Shown here: piece after piece, positions 58,306 to 64,000 of the stretch
Layout: every line of letters starts with the position of its first letter
Numbering within the stretch: position 1 is the first letter of the stretch
From: WRDF01 sp031552235
GTDB lineage: Bacteria > Bacteroidota > Bacteroidia > Bacteroidales > Rikenellaceae
Direction: 5' to 3'
Length of the DNA: 64,000 nucleotides
Assembly (NCBI GenBank): GCA_031552235.1
Contig: JAVBMR010000008.1
Span: forward strand, 104,316 to 168,315
Notes under the pieces: generated by a model
What the model saw: the letters and a program-made list of their open reading frames with translations, nothing else
Told to the model about the DNA's origin: nothing
The model's database searches: none
Position numbers and translations under genes: made by a program

Positions 58306-60836
58306 TGCGCGGCGGGCGGCAGCTTCCCGTCCTCGCGCACAAGCGTCTTGATCCGCTGCTGGAGGAACGATACCCCAAGCAGGATAACTCCCAGTGCCAC
58401 GAAAGATATTATGCGGCCGGCCTGCGACATGCGCCACACGTCGAACACATAGAATTTGAGCACGATCAGCCCGAAGAACACCAGTGCTATCTGACGCGGC
58501 AGTACTTCCCTGCGCCGCACGCCCCACAGCATGAGGCCCGCGGCCACGACGCCCCACAGGATCGGGTAGCCGAACGTGTGCACGTCGTGGAGCAGAGTAT
58601 AGTAGTTTTCGGCGTTGCCGGCCAGCTGGATGGTCGTGTTGTCAGCCTCGGTGCTCAGCAGGGCCACCCCGACCGCCGTAAGCAGCCAGGCGAATACGCT
58701 CATCGTCCGTTTGGGCAGCGATTTCAGGTTGCGGAGCAGGGCGTAGAAAATGTAAGCCATGCCCGGCCACATCAGGTAATGGAGCAGGAAGAGCGAACCC
58801 GTATTTTGCCCGTCGACGCCTATGTAGACCTCCCATCGGAACTTTGCCAGGCTGGGAAGCACCGTAATGGCGAACATCGCCGCAGTGCCGAAGAGCATCC
58901 ACATTATCCATTGCCTGCGCGGCAGTTCCTTTCGGTAGACGGCGGCAAGGGCTGCGGCGTAGGTCATAGACCAGATGCCGATGGCGCTGAAGCGGAAATT
59001 CCAAAGAGGGCTTTCCTGCGCCCCCAACTGGTATGATATTTCGAACAGAGGGACGAGCCAGCCCATAATCACGACCGCGAGGCTCAGCATGCGGGTAAGG
59101 AAATTCCCCGACAGCAGCCCGCCTTCGTAATCGCGGTCGCGTCCGGCAAGCCAACGGCAGATGCCCAGCGAGGCCACCACAACCAACCCTGTGATGAAGA
59201 CGCGGTTGAATACGACCGGCAGAATGGAATTTATCGCTCCGTCCGAGTAGTCATAGGCGTATGTTTTCGCCACGTCCATGAAGTACGAGATCAGCATCAG
59301 GCCGCAGATAAGCAGGAACCCGCCCTGGAACACCCTGATGCGCGAGCGCTGCCACAGCCCGAGCAGAATAACTGCCTCGGCAGCCCAGAACATCGTGATG
59401 GCGTGTCCCTTGAGCTGTACCGGTACGGCCAGCGACACGAAGCTCAGCACCACGGCGATCACAAGATAGAGCATCCTGCGGTCGATCTGCCGCACGCGCA
59501 TAAGCACGCCCAGCACCACGGCGTTGGCCACGCCGATGAGCATCGTCACGAGGCCCATGATGTGCAGCGGGTAGTTCTTGAATATGAGCGTGCAGGCCAA
59601 CAGCAACGACAGGTTATTGGAAAGGATGACCACCACCTGGAACGCAGTGATCTTTTTGTCGCGGAAGTACTCCAGAAGCGCCAGCAGGTAGAACTGTACG
59701 AAAAACAGCGCGGCGAAGAGCGTCGCCCCGGCGTACTGGTCTTTGAACCCGGTGAAGAGCCATCCCCAGAAGAACAGGGTAGTGCATATGTAGCTCACGA
59801 TCCCGACCAGGTTCCAGCGCCTGAGCATCGCCACGGCGAGCATGCCTGTGTTGAGGATCAGCAGGAACGTGAAAAGCACCGCGTAGTTGCCTGTGCCCGA
59901 GCTGGCCAGCAGCGGCGAGGCGTAACCTCCCAGCAGCGAGAGCAGTGCCAGTTCCTGTCTGTTATAGAGCAGTGAGAGGCACACCGCGACGACCGTAATC
60001 CCGACAAAAATGGAGAACGCGGCCGTCTGCCCGAAAAGTTGGTACTCCCTGAAAGCTATCGCTATCGTGATGTAGAACACGGCTATCCCGCCCCCGACCA
60101 GCAGGGAGGAGAGCAGGTGGTAATTCTTGCGCAGTTTATGGCCTACCAGCAGTATAGCCGCCCCGGCGAGGATGCCTATCCCCACGCGGCCGATTTCGTT
60201 GATCCAGTTCTGGTCTATGGCGTATTTGACGAAGAACGCCACACCCAGTACGAGCGTGATGATCCCCACCTTGCTGAGCCAGTTCTCTGTGAAGAGGGCT
60301 TTCAGTGCGGACGGTTTGCTTTCTTTGGTGCTTGCTGGACGGGTCTGTGCCGGGGTTTTTGCGATGGGTGCGGCGGATGTGCCCGGTGAGACAGGAGAAG
60401 TCTTTGCAGTTGTGGCTGCTGAGGCCTTTTCCGGGGTTGCGGCGGAAATTTTCTCCGTGGTAGCTGGCGCCGCTTCTTTTTCTGCGCTGACCGCCTGCGC
60501 CGCCTGTGGCGCTGCCGGTTTCCCGGCTGTGGGCGATACCGCCGGGTTATCTGCCGCCGGGTTATCTGCCGCCGGGGCCGTCGTTTTCCGCACGGGCTGC
60601 GCGACAGTGGCGGCAATGGCCGGAGCAGGTGTGGCCGGCGCGGGTTTCACAGTTGCCGCCTGTTGAGGCGCGGCTGCTTCCCGGGGCCGCGGGGCAACAG
60701 GTGAAGGATGCTCCGAAAGTTTATCCTCCATCCGCCTGAGGCGGCTGTCGATAGACGAGACTTTGACCAATACGATGATCGGAACTATAATAAGAGCAAT
60801 CAATACTATAAATCCCAGAAAAGCAAGATAATCCAT
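58299..60836 (-). CDS. DUF2339 polytopic membrane protein
   Basis: 845 residues from the ATG at 60836 (MDYLAFLGFIVLIALIIVPI), preceded by TACCTTTG. An N-terminal helix and coiled segment (SRLRRMEDKLSEH) lead to an Ala/Pro/Thr-rich linker of about 100 residues. More than 20 membrane helices follow, in the DUF2339 pattern (FTENWLSKVGIITLVLGVAF, FVKYAIDQNWINEIGRVGIG, LLGGYASPLLASSGTGNYAV). The molecular function is unknown; the family is thought to be an envelope component. The downstream DUF3999 gene, about 300 bp away on the same strand, supports the pairing. Confidence 0.88.
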   Translation of the reverse strand: MDYLAFLGFIVLIALIIVPIIVLVKVSSIDSRLRRMEDKLSEHPSPVAPRPREAAAPQQAATVKPAPATPAPAIAATVAQPVRKTTAPAADNPAADNPAVSPTAGKPAAPQAAQAVSAEKEAAPATTEKISAATPEKASAATTAKTSPVSPGTSAAPIAKTPAQTRPASTKESKPSALKALFTENWLSKVGIITLVLGVAFFVKYAIDQNWINEIGRVGIGILAGAAILLVGHKLRKNYHLLSSLLVGGGIAVFYITIAIAFREYQLFGQTAAFSIFVGITVVAVCLSLLYNRQELALLSLLGGYASPLLASSGTGNYAVLFTFLLILNTGMLAVAMLRRWNLVGIVSYICTTLFFWGWLFTGFKDQYAGATLFAALFFVQFYLLALLEYFRDKKITAFQVVVILSNNLSLLLACTLIFKNYPLHIMGLVTMLIGVANAVVLGVLMRVRQIDRRMLYLVIAVVLSFVSLAVPVQLKGHAITMFWAAEAVILLGLWQRSRIRVFQGGFLLICGLMLISYFMDVAKTYAYDYSDGAINSILPVVFNRVFITGLVVVASLGICRWLAGRDRDYEGGLLSGNFLTRMLSLAVVIMGWLVPLFEISYQLGAQESPLWNFRFSAIGIWSMTYAAALAAVYRKELPRRQWIMWMLFGTAAMFAITVLPSLAKFRWEVYIGVDGQNTGSLFLLHYLMWPGMAYIFYALLRNLKSLPKRTMSVFAWLLTAVGVALLSTEADNTTIQLAGNAENYYTLLHDVHTFGYPILWGVVAAGLMLWGVRRREVLPRQIALVFFGLIVLKFYVFDVWRMSQAGRIISFVALGVILLGVSFLQQRIKTLVREDGKLPPAAQD

Positions 60837-60851
60837 GCGGGTATTTTTTTG

Positions 60852-60859
60852 CAAAGGTA
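60852..60859 (-). promoter_or_regulatory. -7 element of the DUF2339 gene
   Basis: TACCTTTG on the minus strand, 16 bp upstream of the start codon, giving a very short leader. Confidence 0.5.
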
Positions 60860-60916
60860 GCAAAGAAAAAAACACCGCAATAGAAATCAAACGGTAATCG
60901 AATCAGATCGGATATG

Positions 60917-61966
60917 CTATGGCTTTGCCGCAAGGTTTTTCTGTTCGAACTCCAGCAGTTTTTTCTTGCGCCAGATGCCGCCGCCGTAGCCCGTGAGCGT
61001 GCCGTCGGCCCCGATGACTCTGTGGCACGGCAGAATGATTGATATCTTGTTCCTGCCGTTGGCGTTCGCGACGGCACGTACCGAAGAGGGCCTGCCTATC
61101 AGCTCGGCCTGCCTGGCGTATGTCGTCGTGTGGCCGTAGGGAATCTGACGCAGGCCGAGCCATACCTGTTTCTGGAATTCCGTGCCGACCAGATCGAGCG
61201 GGAGGTCGAATTCGCGGCAATCCCCATTGAAATATTGCGCCAACTGTTCACGCAACGTGTCGAAATGAGGGTTCTCGCCCTGCACCAGCGGGGCTTTGAA
61301 CGATTCGGCCAACTGCCTCAGTTCCAGATCGAGCAACTTGTAGTCGGCGAACTCGAACATGCAGATGCCCCGGTCGGTCGCTGCGGCTATCATCACGCCG
61401 AGGTCGGTTTCGATGCGGGTGACGTTGACGATGCGCTTGTCCTTGCTTTTCAGCGGAGAAGCGCCTATAACGCCTTTGAACATGCTGCCAAACCCGCTCA
61501 GCGATTCGTAGCCCGAATCCGCGGCGACGTCCGTCACGCTCCCGTTCGTCCGCATGCGCTGGAACGCGCTGTTCGCCCGGAACATCCGCTGGCAGGCGTG
61601 GAAGGTCTGTCCGTAGTTCTTCAAAAACCACCGGCGCACACCGTTGGGTTCCAGTCCCATATCGGTCAGTTTGGCGTCCGTTATTTTGACCGCGGGGTTT
61701 TCGTCCATGTACTCCAGCAACCGTTTGATACCCGGCGGGGGATTGCCCATCTTTTCCAGCGGTTTGCACACTTTGCACGGCCTGTAGCCGCACTGCATGG
61801 CCTCCGCCGCGGAGTGGAAAAATTCGCAGTTCTCCGCCTTGGGCTTCGCCGGGCAGGTCGGGCGGCAGAATATGCCCGTCGTTTTTACTCCGACCACGAA
61901 TACCCCCTCGAAAGAGCTGTCCCTTTCGATCAGCGCTTTGTAAAATATGTCCCGTTCCGATTCCAT
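60917..61966 (-). CDS. ada: Ada-type bifunctional methyltransferase and transcriptional activator
   Basis: 349 residues from the ATG at 61966. An N-terminal Ada metal-binding domain (Cys34-x3-Cys38 ... Cys64-x2-Cys67; GIFCRPTCPAKP, YRPCKVCKP) takes a methyl group from phosphotriesters. An AraC-type HTH follows (about 80-180, ITDAKLTDMGLEPNGVRRWF, DVAADSGYESLSGFGSMFKG). The C-terminal O6-methylguanine methyltransferase domain has the acceptor Cys314 (ILPCHRVIG). The longer upstream in-frame reading overlaps the glycosylase gene and was rejected. It forms an operon with the upstream alkA-like gene, 5 bp apart. Confidence 0.92.
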   Translation of the reverse strand: MESERDIFYKALIERDSSFEGVFVVGVKTTGIFCRPTCPAKPKAENCEFFHSAAEAMQCGYRPCKVCKPLEKMGNPPPGIKRLLEYMDENPAVKITDAKLTDMGLEPNGVRRWFLKNYGQTFHACQRMFRANSAFQRMRTNGSVTDVAADSGYESLSGFGSMFKGVIGASPLKSKDKRIVNVTRIETDLGVMIAAATDRGICMFEFADYKLLDLELRQLAESFKAPLVQGENPHFDTLREQLAQYFNGDCREFDLPLDLVGTEFQKQVWLGLRQIPYGHTTTYARQAELIGRPSSVRAVANANGRNKISIILPCHRVIGADGTLTGYGGGIWRKKKLLEFEQKNLAAKP

Positions 61967-61971
61967 ATCCG

Positions 61972-62619
61972 TTATTTTGATTTTTTGGGCGCGTAATCCT
62001 TCATTCCCTCGACCGCACCCCCGGCTACGGCCCATAAATACATGCTCGCGACCGAGGCGTAAGGGGTGTAGCGCTTCCGGTATTTGTTGAACCTGGCTTT
62101 GTCTATCTTCCGGTGGTGGTATACCATGCGCAGGCCCCGGATAATGCCCAGGTCGCCGTAGCTCAACACATTGGGCCGCTGCATGGAGAATATCATCAGC
62201 ATCTCGGCCGTCCATACGCCGATGCCGTCCAGTCCGGAGAGCTTGGCGCGGATCTCTTCGTCCGACATCGAATGCAGGGCCCCGATGTCGAACTCGCCGT
62301 CAATAATTTTCCGCGCGGCCGATTTGATATATCCCGCTTTTTTGAACGTCATGCCCAATCCTTTAAGTTCCTCTGCCGGCAGGCTGTCGACAGCATGGGG
62401 CGTTACCTCGCCAAGATGCGCCCGCACCCGCTCCCAGATGGTCCGGTGGGCTTTTGTCGAGATCTGCTGGCCGATAATGGAATTTACCAGCGCGGCGAAA
62501 AGGTCGGGGATGACCGCCCGTTCTATCATGCCCACCCGGTCGATCACGGCCGCCAGCCGTTTGTCCGCCTTGCGCAGGTGTTCGAGTTCTTTTTCCCCGT
62601 ATTGGAAGTAGCCGGCCAT
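61972..62619 (-). CDS. DNA-3-methyladenine glycosylase, AlkA/HhH-GPD family
   Basis: 215 residues. The HhH-GPD fold is clear: FAALVNSIIGQQISTKAH, then the helix-hairpin-helix LSGLDGIGVWTAEMLMIF and the catalytic Asp156 in VLSYGDLGIIRGL. It removes alkylated bases such as 3-methyladenine. It is shorter than E. coli AlkA (282 residues) because the N-terminal domain is missing, similar to compact AlkA-like enzymes. It is the first gene of the repair operon; the promoter is at 62647-62677. Confidence 0.9.
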   Translation of the reverse strand: MAGYFQYGEKELEHLRKADKRLAAVIDRVGMIERAVIPDLFAALVNSIIGQQISTKAHRTIWERVRAHLGEVTPHAVDSLPAEELKGLGMTFKKAGYIKSAARKIIDGEFDIGALHSMSDEEIRAKLSGLDGIGVWTAEMLMIFSMQRPNVLSYGDLGIIRGLRMVYHHRKIDKARFNKYRKRYTPYASVASMYLWAVAGGAVEGMKDYAPKKSK

Positions 62620-62646
62620 AATTTCAGTGTGGTATTGTTATTGCTA

Positions 62647-62677
62647 CAAATATAAACGCCTGTTCGTAGGTATGCAA
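62647..62677 (-). promoter_or_regulatory. Promoter of the alkA-ada operon
   Basis: TTG, a 20-bp spacer and TATATTTG on the minus strand, 28 bp upstream of the glycosylase start. No Ada box was identified by eye. Confidence 0.6.
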
Positions 62678-62733
62678 CCGAAAACCTGACAACTTCGAGG
62701 GTAAAACTAAATTATTCACTACCTTTGCGGTGT

Positions 62734-62919
62734 CCGGGGAGATTTTACCGACGGACGAACAGACCGGTGCCCGGCGAAAATCTGGCTGATTTATACCAAG
62801 CGGCGATCGGCAGTGAAATACGTATCATACTATGCGACTGCATAGCGTGGTGTCGTTAGCTGCCGCTTATGCCTTAGCCAGAGGGTTCGCCGGGAGTGTG
62901 CGATTGCCACGCTTTTTTT
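62734..62919 (+). ncRNA. Probable structured small RNA, 6S-like rod
   Basis: A promoter element TACCTTTG (62720-62727) and a final T7 run (62913-62919) frame about 185 nt with no ORF. The sequence folds into a long rod: CCCGGCGAA/TTCGCCGGG (62770-62778 with 62886-62894), CTGGCT/AGCCAG (62782-62787 with 62876-62881), AAGCGGC/GCCGCTT (62798-62804 with 62862-62868) and an apical CTATGC/GCATAG (62830-62835 with 62840-62845), separated by an unpaired central region. A rod with a central bubble is the shape of 6S RNA, but this identification is unconfirmed. Confidence 0.6.
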
Positions 62920-63046
62920 GTCCGTACGGGAAAATAATTACGTAAATACTGAAAAAATGCGGATTATAGAAATAAAATAGTAACTTTAAGGCAATCTGAT
63001 ATAGTAGTAAAGAGATGCGCAGGCGCGTTATAAATTGCATCAAATT

Positions 63047-63682
63047 ATGAAAATCTCAAGCGATACGGAAAAATTAGGCTCGGTCGACAGTGAACTGGTA
63101 GAATCGAGCAAGAGGAAGTACGGCAGCATTACGGACATACCGCCCGCCCTCGCAGAATCACTGAAGAACGGGGACGTAGATGCTTTCGAAAAATTGTACA
63201 AGCATTTTTCGCGGCCGCTTTACGACTTCGTCAACAGGATGCTGAACGACGCGGCCGAGGCCGAGAATATCGTCCACGATACGTTCGAGTATATCCTGGT
63301 CAACCGGCATTACATAGACTTTTCGAGGGGTATCAAGGGGTATCTGTATAAGTGCACCAAGAACAAGGTGATCAACTACATAAAGCGCCGGAAGGCGCTG
63401 GAGCGGTATCAGGTCATGCCCGGCCTCGACCACGACAGCGAGCCGGCGCACGAGGAGGCGATCATTACCGAGGAGATAGCCCTAATCATCGAAATGGCGA
63501 TCCTGAATATGCCGGAACGCCGCCGGCAGGTCGTAGAGATGTACCGCAAGGAGGGCAAATCGAACAAGGAGATAGCCATGGAACTCGGCATTAGCGAAGG
63601 GGCCGTGTCCCAGCATCTTGCGGCGGCCAAGAACGACCTCAGGAACATACTCCAGATCGTGGTCTTCTTCCTGATGGTATAA
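63047..63682 (+). CDS. ECF-type RNA polymerase sigma factor
   Basis: 211 residues from the ATG at 63047 (a TTG upstream is less likely). Region 2 (about 40-115, DAFEKLYKHFSRPLYDFVNR, DAAEAENIVHDTFEYILVN) and region 4 (about 145-200, MPERRRQVVEMYRKEGKSNK, IAMELGISEGAVSQHLAAAK) are clear. It is preceded by AT-rich sequence with no obvious -7 element. No FecR gene is visible before the window ends, so its anti-sigma partner, if any, would be downstream or elsewhere. Confidence 0.88.
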   Translation: MKISSDTEKLGSVDSELVESSKRKYGSITDIPPALAESLKNGDVDAFEKLYKHFSRPLYDFVNRMLNDAAEAENIVHDTFEYILVNRHYIDFSRGIKGYLYKCTKNKVINYIKRRKALERYQVMPGLDHDSEPAHEEAIITEEIALIIEMAILNMPERRRQVVEMYRKEGKSNKEIAMELGISEGAVSQHLAAAKNDLRNILQIVVFFLMV

Positions 63683-64000
63683 GCGGGCTTGGATTCTCTC
63701 TGAAATTAAATTTCACGCCGCTTGCGGCTTTTTCGCGACACGCATCCCATGGATGCCGTGGTGTTTTATTATGAAAACACCTCTGCGACCCGATTTGCCG
63801 GCGGCCACGGGCTGCCGGGGGTCGCTGAAGCGACCCCAATAATGCTATGCCTTCCAATGAATAAAAACATAGGGTGTTTTTGCGGATAATCTTAATCCGA
63901 CAATTTGCGGCCGTGGCGGGGGAACTGGGAAAAAAACCCGGCCCGCCGGGTTTTGGGGGGGGGGTTGGGGGAGTCCGCGCCGGGGACCCAGGTGGGGGGG
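63683..64000. other. Gene-free end of the window with repeats and low-quality bases
   Basis: After the sigma stop comes a terminator-like GCCGC-TT-GCGGC-TTTTT hairpin (about 63718-63734), part of the CGCCGCTTGCGGC repeat family. A GGGGTCGCT/AGCGACCCC hairpin follows near 63818-63838. From about 63900 the sequence is dominated by G-runs and is probably unreliable. No gene is supported. Confidence 0.6.

Overview
The window looks like chromosome from a Bacteroidales bacterium (an Alistipes/Rikenellaceae- or Porphyromonadaceae-like genome is my guess; the family is not proven). Pointers are Bacteroidetes-type promoters (TTTG, about 19-21 bp, then TAnnTTTG), many SPII lipoproteins, Mfa/FimB-type fimbrillins, BACON domains, FecR/ECF pairs, DUF3575/DUF3868, DUF4374 and a CarboxypepD_reg-type TonB receptor. 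The last 100 bp or so (from about 63900) are G-homopolymers that look like poor sequence at a contig end. I saw no tRNA, rRNA or CRISPR array.

Region 1 (1-8.95 kb) is an integrated mobile element or its remnant. It has a WYL protein, a rolling-circle Rep of the phage gene II/X type, an exported TonB-C-domain protein behind an attenuator-like leader, two tandem tyrosine recombinases with a small coupled ORF, and a run of small cargo genes including a DUF2188 protein. Region 2 (9-13.9 kb) is a three-gene outer-membrane uptake operon (TonB receptor, DUF4374 lipoprotein, PepSY membrane protein) with the architecture of the XusABC xenosiderophore system. Region 3 (14.9-34.8 kb) is a large fimbrial locus: ECF sigma, FecR anti-sigma, an STN+DUF3575 barrel, a DUF3868/OmpA protein, Mfa1-type fimbrillin, Mfa2-type anchor and two minor or tip lipoproteins. 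A second cluster of four fimbrillin-like lipoproteins follows; they carry C-terminal modules, one of them a complete-looking endonuclease/exonuclease/phosphatase domain. Palindromic hairpins sit between several of these genes.

Region 4 (34.9-37.1 kb) has a nitroreductase and cstA. Region 5 (37.8-41.5 kb) is a tight operon of a CHASE2 membrane protein, a DUF4384 protein and an exported WG-repeat caspase-fold protease. Region 6 (41.7-47.6 kb) has a coiled-coil lipoprotein plus OmpA pair behind a repeat-rich control region, and a membrane AraC-type regulator. Region 7 (47.8-52.6 kb) has a structured leader before a BACON/DUF4595-like lipoprotein split by an in-frame TGA, a GH31 glycosidase and an outer-membrane barrel. 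Region 8 (52.9-56.4 kb) has a Crp/Fnr regulator divergent from a 4Fe-4S protein, followed by a YeiH transporter and a YgbA-type protein, which suggests a nitrosative or redox stress cluster. Region 9 (56.8-63.7 kb) has DUF3999 and DUF2339 envelope proteins, an alkA-ada alkylation-repair operon, a probable structured ncRNA and a second ECF sigma factor. Intergenic regions hold families of structured palindromic repeats.
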